The notes beneath the pieces are model-generated. The model saw nothing but the letters and a program-made list of their open reading frames with translations. It was not told the DNA's origin and made no database searches. From Sphingomonas jaspsi DSM 18422 (GTDB taxonomy: Bacteria; Pseudomonadota; Alphaproteobacteria; Sphingomonadales; Sphingomonadaceae), in contig NZ_KK073876.1 of the NCBI RefSeq assembly GCF_000585415.1, forward strand, positions 1,051,810-1,115,809: a DNA stretch of 64,000 bases. Direction: 5' to 3'. This document shows positions 38,268-47,417 of this stretch, one piece after another. Both the position numbers and the translations under genes were made by a program. The stretch's first letter is position 1. Every line of letters begins with the position of its first letter.

Positions 38268-39103
38268 TCGCGGCCCCCAAGTTCGAGCGCGCGGGCATAG
38301 GCGCGCTTTTTCGGGATGCCGAGCGCAGCGGCGACATCGGCGGCAGCGCGGCTGGGCGACAGGCTTTCCAGCGCCTTGGTGAGCGCCACATCGAGTTCGG
38401 CGTCACTCGCCGCCTCGCGCTCCGGCGGCGGGCCGATGACGATGACGATTTCGCCCTTGGGCGGCGCGTCGCGATACCGCTCGGCAAGCTCGGCCAGCGT
38501 GCCCGTCACCGTTTCCTCGTGGAGCTTGCTGATCTCGCGGATTACTGCTGCGTCGCGGGTTCCGAGCCCCGTCGCCAACGCGTCGAGGCTTTCGCCAAGG
38601 CGCGGCCCGCTTTCGTACAGCACGAGACTGGCGCGGATGGCAGCGACCTCGGCGATGGCGTCGGCGCGGGCCTTGGCCTTGGCGGGGAGGAATCCCAGGA
38701 ACAGGAAACGATCGGTCGGCAGCCCCGCTAGCGTAAGCGCCGCAATCGCCGCGCAGGGCCCCGGCAGCGTGTGCACCGCCAGCCCGGCTTCGCGTGCGGC
38801 ACGCACCAACTTGTAGCCAGGGTCGCTGATCAGCGGCGTTCCCGCATCACTGATCAGCGCGATCGCCTTCACCGACATTTCGGCGAGCAGCTTTTGGCGC
38901 AGCCCCTCGTCGCTATGGTCGTGGTAGGCGGTCATCGGTGCCGTCGCCCCGACATGGGCGAGCAGCTTCGCGCTTACCCTTTTGTCTTCGGCAAGCACGC
39001 GATCGACCCGGCATAGCACGTCCGCCGCGCGTGACGTCATGTCGCCAAGGTTGCCGATTGGGGTGGCGACGATATAGAGGCCAGGGGGAAGGGGCTGGTG
39101 CAT
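38264..39103 (-). CDS. rsmI: 16S rRNA (cytidine-1402-2'-O)-methyltransferase
   Basis: 279 residues. The N-terminus LPPGLYIVATPIGNLGDMT, then LAEDKRVSAKLL and ALISDAGTPLISDPGYKLV are diagnostic of RsmI. It methylates C1402 in the 30S decoding centre. The start is head to head with the lpoA-like gene with only 15 bases between the ATGs, so each promoter lies in the other coding region. Confidence 0.96.
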   Translation of the reverse strand: MHQPLPPGLYIVATPIGNLGDMTSRAADVLCRVDRVLAEDKRVSAKLLAHVGATAPMTAYHDHSDEGLRQKLLAEMSVKAIALISDAGTPLISDPGYKLVRAAREAGLAVHTLPGPCAAIAALTLAGLPTDRFLFLGFLPAKAKARADAIAEVAAIRASLVLYESGPRLGESLDALATGLGTRDAAVIREISKLHEETVTGTLAELAERYRDAPPKGEIVIVIGPPPEREAASDAELDVALTKALESLSPSRAAADVAAALGIPKKRAYARALELGGRD

Positions 39104-39118
39104 AGGAGAGTAGAGGAC

Positions 39119-40270
39119 ATGGCATTTTCCCTTGATGGTCGGCAAGCGCGTCGCGCATTTCTGCTGGTTCTGGCAGGCGGCGCGCTGACCCTTGCGGGCT
39201 GTCAGACCCGCCCGGGCGGACCGGTCGGACCGGAGACCGGACCGACGCCGCCACCGGTGAAGCCCAGCGAAACCCAGCGCAACATGGTCGCGGTGATCGT
39301 GCCGTTGACCGGCGGCGACGCGGCGGTCGGCCAGTCGATCGCCAACGCCGCCAACCTTGCGCTGCTCGATACCGGCGAGAAGTCGATCCGCATCACCGTC
39401 TATGACAGTGCCGGTCCGGGCGGAGCGGCCGCAGCCGCGAGCCGTGCCATCGGCGAGGGCAACAAGCTGATCCTCGGCCCGCTGCTGGCCGACGACGTTC
39501 GCGCTGCCGCGCCGGTCGCGCGGGCCGCCGGTGTACCGGTCATCGCTTTCTCGAACGATGAAGGCGTGGCGGGCAACGGCGTCTACATCATGGGGTTCAC
39601 GCCCGACCAGTCGATCGGCCGGGTGGTCACCTACGCACGGGGTCGCGGTGCCAGCCGTTTCGCCGCTTTGGTCCCGACCGGCCTCTATGGCCAGCGCGCG
39701 GCGCAATCGATGATCGGCGCGGTGCGCAAGGCGGGCGGCACGATGGGCGCGGTGGAGACCTTCAATCGCACGCCTGCCGCCGTCACCGCTGCCGCCCGGC
39801 GGCTCAGCGCCAAGGGCAATTTCGACGCGGTTCTGGTCGGCGACAGCGGTCGTATCGCAGCGGTCGCGGCACCCGGGATCAAGACCGGCACCCGCGTCCT
39901 CGGTACCGAGCTGTGGGCGAGCGACAATGCGCTGGGCAAGACCGCGGCGCTGCGCGGCGCCTGGTATGCGGCACCGACCGACGTCCAGTTCGACAAGCTG
40001 ACCGCCCGCTACCGCGCGCGGTACGGGCGCGCGCCGTTCCGCCTGGCTAGCCTCGGCTATGACGCGGTGCTGCTTGCGGTGCGCAGCGCGCGCAGCTGGC
40101 CGACCGGCAAGGCCTTCCCGGCGAAGAGCCTCGTCGATCCGGACGGCTTCGCGGGCGTCGACGGCAGCTTCCGCTTTGGTCGCGACGGCATTGCCGATCG
40201 CCTGCTCGAAGTCAGGCAGGTGACCGCGACGGGCGAAACCACGGTCTCGCCCGCGGCCAACCGCTTCTAA
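39119..40270 (+). CDS. LpoA-like penicillin-binding protein activator (lipoprotein)
   Basis: 383 residues. Lipoprotein signal peptide ending LTLAGC. A type I periplasmic-binding fold follows: MVAVIVPLTGGDAAVGQSIANAANLA, then ILGPLLADDVRAAAPVARAAGVPVIAFSND. This matches the C-terminal half of LpoA, without its N-terminal TPR part. In gamma-proteobacteria LpoA activates PBP1a and lies next to rsmI and yraN, as here. ATG 39119 has AGAGG just upstream; a GTG at 39098 is the alternative. Confidence 0.82.
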   Translation: MAFSLDGRQARRAFLLVLAGGALTLAGCQTRPGGPVGPETGPTPPPVKPSETQRNMVAVIVPLTGGDAAVGQSIANAANLALLDTGEKSIRITVYDSAGPGGAAAAASRAIGEGNKLILGPLLADDVRAAAPVARAAGVPVIAFSNDEGVAGNGVYIMGFTPDQSIGRVVTYARGRGASRFAALVPTGLYGQRAAQSMIGAVRKAGGTMGAVETFNRTPAAVTAAARRLSAKGNFDAVLVGDSGRIAAVAAPGIKTGTRVLGTELWASDNALGKTAALRGAWYAAPTDVQFDKLTARYRARYGRAPFRLASLGYDAVLLAVRSARSWPTGKAFPAKSLVDPDGFAGVDGSFRFGRDGIADRLLEVRQVTATGETTVSPAANRF

Positions 40271-41442
40271 AGCGCGACCTCGGCAAGGATAGAATCGAGC
40301 AGGAGGCGACCGGCGACGGTCGTCCCGATGCGGTCGCCGTTGCGCCATAGCAGGCCATGCGAGGCGAGGCGGGTTACCGCCGCATCGGCGACCAGATCGT
40401 CGACGCCAAGTCGGTCGGCGATGGCGGCGACGTCGATTCCTTCGGCAAGGCGCAGGCCCATCACCAGCGCCTCGTGCGCCGCTTCCTCGCGGGTCAGCGC
40501 CTCTTCCTCCACCAGGCCGTGGCCGTTGCGCGCCACGGCGCCGAGGAAATTTTCCGGCTTTCGGTGCCGCACGGTGCGCATCCCCAGCCGACGCCCATGC
40601 GCACCAGGGCCGACCCCGGCATAATCGCCGTAGCGCCAGTAGGTAAGGTTGTGGCGGCTCTCCGCGCCTGGGCGGGCGTGGTTGCTGATCTCATAAGCCG
40701 GCATGCCGGCCGCAGCGGCGCGCGCTTGGGTATGCTCGAAAAGTTCGGCCGCGCGTTCGGCGTCGAGCGGGTCGAAATCATGCTTTGCCACCATCGTCGC
40801 GAAACGCGTGCCGGGCTCGATCGTCAGTTCGTAGAGCGAGAGATGTTCGGTCCCGAGGCCGAGCGCGCGGTCGAGGTCGCGGCTCCAACCCTCCAGCGTG
40901 TCGCCGGGCAGCGCATAGATGAGGTCGAAGCTCACCCGGTCGACCGCCGATTGCGCTGCCGCCAACGCCCTCTGCCCCTCGTCGGCGCTGTGGGCGCGGC
41001 CGAGGAAGCGGAGCGATGCGTCGGAAAAACTTTGCAGACCAAGGCTGATCCGGTTGACCCCGGCTTGGGCGAGGTCGGCGAAGCGCGCGGCCTCGGCGCT
41101 GTTCGGGTTTGCTTCCAGCGTGATCTCGACATCGTCGGTCGGCGCCCAGTGTCGGGTCGCCGCCGCGATCACCGCTTCGACCGTCGCCGGGTCCATCAGC
41201 GAGGGCGTGCCGCCGCCGAAGAAGATACTGCTCAGCCGCCGTCCGGGCAGCAACGCCGCTTCATGCGCCAAATCCTTGAGCAATGCCCCGCGCCACTCGG
41301 CCTGGTCGACGCTGTCGCGGACATGGCTGTTGAAGTCGCAATAAGGGCATTTGCTGACGCAGAACGGCCAGTGGACGTAGAGCGCGAGCGGGTCGCCCGT
41401 TCTTGCGGCGTTCAGCATGTCGAGGCTAGCGGTGGCGGCCAT
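40267..41442 (-). CDS. hemW: HemW heme chaperone (radical SAM)
   Basis: 391 residues. Radical SAM cluster CVSKCPYCDFNSH; the cysteine pattern and lack of the HemN extension point to HemW, a heme-inserting chaperone, rather than coproporphyrinogen oxidase. FFGGGTPSL and LSLYELTIEPGTRF are typical. AAGGAG lies about ten bases before the ATG at 41442. That ATG overlaps the divergent CAP-gene ATG at the tetramer CATG (41440-41443). The stop overlaps the lpoA-like gene by four bases. Confidence 0.92.
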   Translation of the reverse strand: MAATASLDMLNAARTGDPLALYVHWPFCVSKCPYCDFNSHVRDSVDQAEWRGALLKDLAHEAALLPGRRLSSIFFGGGTPSLMDPATVEAVIAAATRHWAPTDDVEITLEANPNSAEAARFADLAQAGVNRISLGLQSFSDASLRFLGRAHSADEGQRALAAAQSAVDRVSFDLIYALPGDTLEGWSRDLDRALGLGTEHLSLYELTIEPGTRFATMVAKHDFDPLDAERAAELFEHTQARAAAAGMPAYEISNHARPGAESRHNLTYWRYGDYAGVGPGAHGRRLGMRTVRHRKPENFLGAVARNGHGLVEEEALTREEAAHEALVMGLRLAEGIDVAAIADRLGVDDLVADAAVTRLASHGLLWRNGDRIGTTVAGRLLLDSILAEVAL

Positions 41443-41995
41443 GATCCGCGCGCTCCTTACGGCGATGGCCGTCACGATACCAGTCGCCGCGCTGGCGACC
41501 CCCATTTCCGGCGTCTTGCCATGGAACGATACCCGCCCGGCCCCGCGCGGCAAGGCGCTGCTCATCGACGCGATGATGCAGGGGCACAACCTCGCCCGAT
41601 CGCGCTACGGCGTCGCGCCGCTGGTATGGGACGAAGCGCTGGCCAAGGATGCGCAGCGTTATGCCTCGATCCTCGCCCGGTTTGGCCGGTTCGAACATGA
41701 CCCGCAGGTCGGCCGCTATCCCAAGCAGGGCGAAAACCTGTTCATGGGCACCCGCACCGCCTACCGCTACCAGGAGATGGTGAAGGGCTGGGTCGACGAG
41801 CGGCGCCAGTTCCGCGGCGGTCGCTTTCCCTACGTCAGCAAGACTGGCGACTGGTCGGCGGTAGGCCATTACACGCAAATCATATGGCCGACGACCAAGC
41901 GAGTCGGCTGCGCCTCCGCATCCAACCAGTCCGACGATTACCTGGTCTGCCGCTACTGGCCCGCCGGGAACGTCGTCGGAACGGTGCTGCGTTAA
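41441..41995 (+). CDS. Exported CAP/SCP-domain protein
   Basis: 184 residues. Signal peptide MIRALLTAMAVTIPVAALA. CAP (SCP/PR-1) landmarks: HNLARSRYGVAPLVWDEAL, then GENLFMG, and VGHYTQIIWPTTKRVGC with DDYLVCRYWPAGN. The cysteines are typical of the family. Bacterial CAP proteins are extracellular and mostly of unknown role. A paralogue follows. The start is head to head with hemW. Confidence 0.85.
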   Translation: MIRALLTAMAVTIPVAALATPISGVLPWNDTRPAPRGKALLIDAMMQGHNLARSRYGVAPLVWDEALAKDAQRYASILARFGRFEHDPQVGRYPKQGENLFMGTRTAYRYQEMVKGWVDERRQFRGGRFPYVSKTGDWSAVGHYTQIIWPTTKRVGCASASNQSDDYLVCRYWPAGNVVGTVLR

Positions 41996-42043
41996 GCATA
42001 ACTGCGAGGGCAGGCTTAACCAATTGCGGCGCATTTTCGCCGC

Positions 42044-42670
42044 ATGTTTCGCGCGCTCGTCCTTGCCAGCCTGATCGCTGCCCCAGCGGCCGCGGCCAAT
42101 CTGCCCAGCCCGAACTGGCCGGCACCGGCCGATCGCGGTGAGGCGCTGCTGCGCAAGGTCGTTCTGAAGGCGCATAACGATGCCCGCCGCGACTTCGCCA
42201 TGCCGCCAGTGTCGTGGAGCGCAGAGCTGGAGGCGGGCGCGCTGGCCCACGCTCAATATATGGCCGCGACCGGGATTTACGGTCACGACCAGACGCCTGG
42301 CCGCCGCAAGAAATCGGGTGAGAATCTATGGCGCGGACCGAAGGGCGTCTTTTCCTACGACGTGATGATCGGAACGATGGTCGCCGAAGCCAAGGTCTTC
42401 CGTCCAGGTGCCTTTCCCGACAATTCGGTCAACGGCGACTGGCATTCGGTCGCGCATTATACCCAGATCGTGTGGCCGACGACGACCGAAGTCGGCTGCG
42501 CGGTGGCCAGCAGCGCGACCACCGATTATTTCGTCTGCCGCTATGCACCGACCGGTAACAAGGATGGGTTGATGCTGGCGCGCGGCCTGATGCCCGCGCG
42601 AAAACCCGCCGCGCCCGCCGACCCGCTCGCCCCACTTGGCGGCGTGCAGTTAGCCCAGGGCGGCCGTTAG
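42044..42670 (+). CDS. Exported CAP/SCP-domain protein (tandem paralogue)
   Basis: 208 residues. Signal peptide [20 protein letters not shown] landmarks [44 protein letters not shown] and [11 protein letters not shown]. It clearly derives from a duplication with the preceding gene, since both end the domain with the same QI[IV]WPTT block, but it has a longer Pro/Ala-rich tail. Its last 21 bases overlap the convergent rdgB. Confidence 0.85.
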   Translation: MFRALVLASLIAAPAAAANLPSPNWPAPADRGEALLRKVVLKAHNDARRDFAMPPVSWSAELEAGALAHAQYMAATGIYGHDQTPGRRKKSGENLWRGPKGVFSYDVMIGTMVAEAKVFRPGAFPDNSVNGDWHSVAHYTQIVWPTTTEVGCAVASSATTDYFVCRYAPTGNKDGLMLARGLMPARKPAAPADPLAPLGGVQLAQGGR

Positions 42671-43255
42671 CTTCTTGAACGCCTCGGCCCGGTGGCTGAT
42701 GGCGTGCTTTTCCGCTGGATCGATCTCAGCGAAGGTCTCGGTCATGCCGTTGGCGATGAACATCGGGTCATAGCCGAAGCCCTTGTCGCCACGCGGCGGC
42801 CAGGTCAGCGTGCCATGCACCTTGCCTTCGAAGCTTTCGATGCTGCCGTCGGGCCAGGCGAGCGAGAGGACGCAGACGAAGTGGGCGTCATGGCCCGCGT
42901 CCGGACCCGCCGCCTCGACCTCGCGCCACACCCGCTCCATCGCGCGGCCGAAGTCGCGGTTGCCGGCCTGGTCCTCGGCCCAGCGGGCGGAGAAGATGCC
43001 GGGGTTGCCGTGGAGCGCATCGACGCTGAGTCCGCTATCGTCGGCAAGGGCGGGGAGGCCGGCAAGGTCTGCCGCCTGCCGCGCCTTAAGCTCGGCATTG
43101 TCGACGAAGCTGTTTCCCGTTTCCTCCGGCTCGGGCAGGTCGAGTTCGGCGGCGCCAAGGCATTCGATCCCATATGGCGCGAGCAGGTCGCGGATTTCGC
43201 GCAGCTTGCCCGCATTATGGGTCGCGATGACCAGTTTGGGGCCGACCGCCTTCAC
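42650..43255 (-). CDS. rdgB: XTP/dITP diphosphatase
   Basis: 201 residues from a GTG overlapping the rph stop (GTGA). [11 protein letters not shown] binds the base and triphosphate; [12 protein letters not shown] and GFGYDPMF are family motifs. It hydrolyses non-canonical purine triphosphates such as ITP and XTP. rph-rdgB is a common gene order. Confidence 0.96.
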   Translation of the reverse strand: MKAVGPKLVIATHNAGKLREIRDLLAPYGIECLGAAELDLPEPEETGNSFVDNAELKARQAADLAGLPALADDSGLSVDALHGNPGIFSARWAEDQAGNRDFGRAMERVWREVEAAGPDAGHDAHFVCVLSLAWPDGSIESFEGKVHGTLTWPPRGDKGFGYDPMFIANGMTETFAEIDPAEKHAISHRAEAFKKLTAALG

Positions 43256-43983
43256 GCTGTTTGTCCCTCTGGCCGCGTCGCTTTCAACTGCGCCGCGAAA
43301 ATGTCGGTGCAGCCGATGCGGGCGAGGCGGAGCAGGCGCAGCAGCGCTTCCTCGTCGAACGTCGCCCCCTCGGCGGTCAGCTGTGCCTCGACGATGTTGC
43401 CGTCGCCGGTCAGCACGAAATTGCCGTCCGAATGGGCCGATGAATCCTCGATATAGTCGAGGTCGAGCACGGGCGTGCCGTTATGAATGCCGCAGCTCAC
43501 CGCTGCGACCTGCGTGGTGATCGGATCGTCTTTCAGCGCGCCCGAGGCCAGCAGCTTGTCGATGGCGATGCGCAGCGCGACCCAGGCGCCGCTGATCGAG
43601 GCGGTGCGGGTGCCTCCGTCGGCCTGGATGACGTCGCAGTCGACCACGATCTGCCGCTCGCCGAGCTTCTGCAAGTCGACCACGGCGCGGAGCGAACGAC
43701 CGATCAGACGCTGGATTTCCTGCGTCCGGCCCGACTGCTTGCCCTTGGCCGCCTCGCGGTTGCCGCGGGTGTGGGTGGCGCGGGGCAGCATGCCATATTC
43801 CGCGGTAACCCAGCCCGACCCCTTGCCGCGCAGGAACGGCGGCACCTTGTCCTCGACCGAGGCGGTGACCAGCACACGGGTCTCGCCGAAGCTGACGAGG
43901 CAGCTTCCTTCGGCATGCTTGGTGAAACCGGGTTCGAACGACAGTTCGCGCATCTGGTCGGGGGCGCGGCCGCTGGGACGCAT
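43252..43983 (-). CDS. rph: Ribonuclease PH
   Basis: 243 residues, full length. N-terminal [54 protein letters not shown] and [15 protein letters not shown] are diagnostic. A phosphorolytic 3' exonuclease that trims tRNA precursors. Upstream, minus strand TCTAGGGC may be part of a promoter. AGGAGAG precedes the ATG. Confidence 0.97.
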   Translation of the reverse strand: MRPSGRAPDQMRELSFEPGFTKHAEGSCLVSFGETRVLVTASVEDKVPPFLRGKGSGWVTAEYGMLPRATHTRGNREAAKGKQSGRTQEIQRLIGRSLRAVVDLQKLGERQIVVDCDVIQADGGTRTASISGAWVALRIAIDKLLASGALKDDPITTQVAAVSCGIHNGTPVLDLDYIEDSSAHSDGNFVLTGDGNIVEAQLTAEGATFDEEALLRLLRLARIGCTDIFAAQLKATRPEGQTA

Positions 43984-44053
43984 AGGTCACTCTCCTCATA
44001 ATGGTGTGGCGCGTGCCCTAGACCTTGGCCGCCGAGAATCCTAGCCTTGGGCC

Positions 44054-44611
44054 ATGGTCAATCGCGTCAATCTGCCCCTCTTGGTTGCCGTGCTGATTTC
44101 GCTCTTTATGGCGGGATGCAAACAGCCGACCGAAACCCCGGAAGCGACTGTTGGTGACAATGCCATTGAGCTTTCGATTTCAGTTAGCGGTTTTATGGAA
44201 GGCGCCCGATCGGTAGATATCAAGCCCGGTCAATATGCTGTCTTGTTTGACGAACGATGCCCCGACCGACCGAAGCCACCCAATGGTCAAACGGACGGAC
44301 AATTTTGCCTGGTCAGCATTACCGAAGAGCAGTCGCGACAGCTGGAAGCGGCAATGGCACCTTTCCTAAAGTCTGCGGTGCCGCTCTCAAGTTATTCGGT
44401 GGCGCAGTACGCCAACCGCCCCGATGGCAAGCCCTGCAAGTCTCGGGCCACAGACGGCACAATGATCGGGTTTATCTGGATGCGGGCCGATCGATCGCAA
44501 ATTGCGACCTTTGACTCTAATTGCGATCCTGACGAATTCCGCGACTTCTATCGGCAGGCGCTAGCCGTGATCGATCTGGTCCCATCGGCCAGCGTATCGC
44601 GCGCCCATTGA
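44054..44611 (+). CDS. Lipoprotein of unknown function, low GC
   Basis: 185 residues. Lipoprotein signal (LISLFMAGC). The mature part has four further cysteines spread over the chain (ERCPDRP, QFCLV, KPCKSR, SNCDPDE), probably two disulphides. The base composition is about 55% GC, down to 47% in 44161-44220, against roughly two thirds in neighbours, and codon use is correspondingly mixed (TTG, TTT, ATT). This suggests recent transfer or relaxed selection. Not recognised. Confidence 0.7.
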   Translation: MVNRVNLPLLVAVLISLFMAGCKQPTETPEATVGDNAIELSISVSGFMEGARSVDIKPGQYAVLFDERCPDRPKPPNGQTDGQFCLVSITEEQSRQLEAAMAPFLKSAVPLSSYSVAQYANRPDGKPCKSRATDGTMIGFIWMRADRSQIATFDSNCDPDEFRDFYRQALAVIDLVPSASVSRAH

Positions 44612-44643
44612 GGGAAGCGGGGTTAGGTCCTACATCCGCCAGC

Positions 44644-45675
44644 ATGAGCGAGCCGATCGGCGACCTGTCCAACCGCATGCGCGACATCTTCCGGCTGGTG
44701 GTGGAGGCCTATCTCGACCGCGGGCAGCCGGTGGGGTCGAAGGCGCTTGCCGGGTCGGTCAGCCTGTCGCCCGCCAGCATTCGCGGCGTGATGCAGGAGC
44801 TTGAGGAGCGCGGGCTTCTGACCCATCCGCACACCAGCGCCGGACGAATTCCCACAGAAATCGGCCTGCGCTTGTTCGTCGACGGGATCATGCATTCGTC
44901 GCTGCCGCCGGCGCGCGAGCGGCAGGCGATTGAGGCGCAGCTCAAGGACCGCAGCATCGAGGATGCGCTGGAGGCCGCCACCGCGACGCTCAGCGGCCTG
45001 TCCGCCTGCGCGGGCGTGGTGCTGGCGCCTAAGAACGAGCTTCGTCTCAAGCAATTGAGTTTCGTCCCCATCGCCGCCGACCGCGCGCTGGCAGTGCTGG
45101 TGGGCATGGACGGCAGCGTCGAAAACCGCGTCGTTCCGCTCGCGCCCGGCACAAGCCCGATCGCACTGCACGAAATCGGCAATTACATCACCGCGCGTCT
45201 GAGCGGGCTGACGCTGGGCGAAGCGCAACTCCGCCTGCGTGCCGAAATCGCGGAGCGGCGCGAGGCAATCGATGCCGCTGCCGCCGAATTGATCGCCGCC
45301 GGCCTTGCCGCGTGGAGCGAGGACCTCGACCAGCGGCCGGTGCTGATCGTACGCGGGCAAGCCAACCTGATCGACGAGAGTGCGGCGGCCGATCTCGAAC
45401 GGGTGCGCAGGCTGCTCGACGAGCTCGAAGACCGGCAGGAAATCGCCCGACTGCTCGACGGGGCAAGGGACGGCGAGGGCTGCCGCATTTTCATCGGTAG
45501 CGAAAACCGCATGTTCGCCCTATCTGGCAGCAGCGTGATCGCCGCGCCCTACCGCGGGAGCGATGGGCAGGTGGTGGGCGTTGTGGGCGTGATCGGCCCG
45601 ACGCGATTGAACTATGCCCGGGTCGTCCCCATGGTGGATTTCACGGCCCAGGCCCTGACGAGATATATGAGATGA
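44644..45675 (+). CDS. hrcA: Heat-inducible transcription repressor HrcA
   Basis: 343 residues. N-terminal winged helix RMRDIFRLVVEAYLDRGQPVGSKAL and ASIRGVMQELEERGLL, then TSAGRIPTEIGLR. HrcA binds CIRCE and represses groE/dnaK in other bacteria; I found no CIRCE element in this window. Ends overlapping grpE (ATGA), the usual hrcA-grpE operon. No clear Shine-Dalgarno is seen before the ATG. Confidence 0.96.
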   Translation: MSEPIGDLSNRMRDIFRLVVEAYLDRGQPVGSKALAGSVSLSPASIRGVMQELEERGLLTHPHTSAGRIPTEIGLRLFVDGIMHSSLPPARERQAIEAQLKDRSIEDALEAATATLSGLSACAGVVLAPKNELRLKQLSFVPIAADRALAVLVGMDGSVENRVVPLAPGTSPIALHEIGNYITARLSGLTLGEAQLRLRAEIAERREAIDAAAAELIAAGLAAWSEDLDQRPVLIVRGQANLIDESAAADLERVRRLLDELEDRQEIARLLDGARDGEGCRIFIGSENRMFALSGSSVIAAPYRGSDGQVVGVVGVIGPTRLNYARVVPMVDFTAQALTRYMR

Positions 45676-46220
45676 GCGACGAAAAAGACTTTCACGACGA
45701 AGCCGAAGCGATCCGCGCGGAAACCGCGGCGGATGCGCCCGAACTCGCCGAGCACGACCTGGTTTCCGAGCTTCAGCAGAAGCTGGAAGAAGCCAATGGC
45801 AAGGCGCTTTACGCCGCTGCCGAATTGCAGAATTCGCGTCGGCGCATGGAAAAGGAAATGGCCGACACCCGCGCCTATGCGGTGACCGGCTTCGCCCGCG
45901 ACATGCTGGCGGTGCGGGACCATCTCGACCGCGCGCTGGGCCATGTGCCTGCCGAAGCCCGCACCGATGAAAAGTCGAAGAGCTTTATCGAGGGTATCGA
46001 AGCGACCCTGCGCGAACTGGATTCGATCCTGACCCGCAACGGCGTCACCAAGGTGGAATCGGTCGGCCATCCGCTCGACCCGCACAAGCACCAGGCGATG
46101 ATCGAAATCGCCACCGACAGCGCCGAACCCGGCACGATCGTCGAGGAAATGCAGTCGGGCTATATGATCAAGGACCGCCTGCTGCGCCCGGCGCTGGTCG
46201 GCGTCGCCAAGGCTGGCTGA
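45672..46220 (+). CDS. grpE: Nucleotide exchange factor GrpE
   Basis: 182 residues. Acidic N-terminus, long helix (AAAELQNSRRRMEKEMADTRAYAV), and the beta-wing end HKHQAMIEIATDSAEPGTIVEEMQSGYMIKDRLLRPALV. It releases ADP from DnaK. ATG overlaps the hrcA stop. Confidence 0.97.
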   Translation: MSDEKDFHDEAEAIRAETAADAPELAEHDLVSELQQKLEEANGKALYAAAELQNSRRRMEKEMADTRAYAVTGFARDMLAVRDHLDRALGHVPAEARTDEKSKSFIEGIEATLRELDSILTRNGVTKVESVGHPLDPHKHQAMIEIATDSAEPGTIVEEMQSGYMIKDRLLRPALVGVAKAG

Positions 46221-46257
46221 TCCGTTCGACCGTTCGCTGGCGCTGATCGCGGAAGCG

Positions 46258-46656
46258 ATGGCGCCGGCGCGCGATCGGTGGTGGATCATCGGCAGCGCGG
46301 CGGTGGCGCTTCACGGCGCCGATCCGGACAGCATCGACGACATCGACATTGTGCTGGGCGTTGCGGACGCCGAGCGCATATTGCCGTCGCTAGGCGTAGC
46401 GCCGGCAGCCGGCGGCAGCGACGGGCAGTTCCGCTCCGCCATCTACAATCGCTGGACCAAGCCGCCGCACCCGGCCGAATATATGGCGGGTTTCGAGCTG
46501 TGCGAGGATGGCCGCTGGTCGCCGGTGACCTTTGCCACCCGCGTCGAGGTCCGCCCCGGCATCTTCGTGCCGTCGCGCGACGAACTCCACGCCCTGCTGC
46601 TGCGCTTCGGTCGACCCAAGGACTTGCGGCGCGCGGCAAGCTTGCGTTCAGCCTGA
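46258..46656 (+). CDS. Nucleotidyltransferase-fold protein
   Basis: 132 residues from the ATG at 46258. WWIIGSAAVALHGADPDSIDDIDIVLG has the Gly-Ser and DxD-like (DIDIV) signature of the minimal nucleotidyltransferase fold (AbiEii/DUF6036-like). No HEPN or other toxin partner sits beside it. The in-frame codons upstream (PFDRSLALIAEAMAPARDR) fit a helix expected before this fold, and the only possible start there is a CTG at 46213 overlapping the grpE stop. Function unknown. Confidence 0.6.
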   Translation: MAPARDRWWIIGSAAVALHGADPDSIDDIDIVLGVADAERILPSLGVAPAAGGSDGQFRSAIYNRWTKPPHPAEYMAGFELCEDGRWSPVTFATRVEVRPGIFVPSRDELHALLLRFGRPKDLRRAASLRSA

Positions 46657-46697
46657 CCCTGCGCAAAGAAGCGCGGCCTATTCGCATCGAGGACATG

Positions 46698-47414
46698 ATG
46701 AAGAAACTCGCCCTGCTTGCCTGCCTGACCGTGACGACCCTTGGCGTTTCCGCTGCCGCGCAGGCCGCGCCGGCGAAAAAGGCAACCGCGGCCCCGGCCG
46801 CCGCGCACGACTGGTCGCGCACGGTGATCAAGACGGCCGAGGGCGGCTTCCAGATCGGCAACCCCGCGGCGAAGGTGAAGCTGGTCGAATATGGCTCGAT
46901 GACCTGCAGCCACTGCGCCCATTTCGACGAAACCGGCTACAAGCCGCTGATCGCCAACTATGTGCGCACCGGCAAGGTGGCGTTCGAATTCCGTAACTAC
47001 GTCCGCGATCCCTACGACCTGGCCGCCGCGCTGACCGCGCGCTGCGGGGGAACGACGCGCTTCTTCGCGCTCACCAACGGCCTGTTCGCGACCCGCGAAA
47101 CATGGATCGGCAAGATCCAGGCCGGGCAGGAAAAGCTGAAAGCCTATGAAGGCAAGCAGCCGGTCGAGTTCTTGCCGGCAGTCGGCAGCCTTGCCGGCTT
47201 CGACGCCTTTGCCGCCGCGCGCGGCGTGCCTGTGGCCAAGGTCAAGGCTTGCCTCGCCAACAAGGCGGAGATCGACCGGCTGATCGCGATGCACAACAAG
47301 GCCAGTTTCGTCGAGGGCACCCCGACTTTCCTGCTCAACGGCAAGCCGCTGACGATCACCGTCGATCGCGAAAGCTGGGACCAGGTCGAAGATGCGCTGA
47401 AGGCGGCGCTGTAA
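46698..47414 (+). CDS. DsbA-family thiol oxidoreductase
   Basis: 238 residues. Signal peptide MKKLALLACLTVTTLGVSAAAQA. Thioredoxin-like with the active site CSHC in VEYGSMTCSHCAHFDE, a helical insertion, and the cis-Pro in VEGTPTFLLNGK. Oxidises or shuffles disulphides in the periplasm. CGAGG is five bases upstream of the ATG at 46698. It converges with the sarcosine-oxidase-like gene three bases on. Confidence 0.88.
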   Translation: MKKLALLACLTVTTLGVSAAAQAAPAKKATAAPAAAHDWSRTVIKTAEGGFQIGNPAAKVKLVEYGSMTCSHCAHFDETGYKPLIANYVRTGKVAFEFRNYVRDPYDLAAALTARCGGTTRFFALTNGLFATRETWIGKIQAGQEKLKAYEGKQPVEFLPAVGSLAGFDAFAAARGVPVAKVKACLANKAEIDRLIAMHNKASFVEGTPTFLLNGKPLTITVDRESWDQVEDALKAAL

Positions 47415-47417
47415 CGC

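Noticed and set aside
44600..44643. CIRCE operator for HrcA
   Set aside because: No TTAGCACTC-N9-GAGTGCTAA-like inverted repeat is present upstream of hrcA or elsewhere that I could find.
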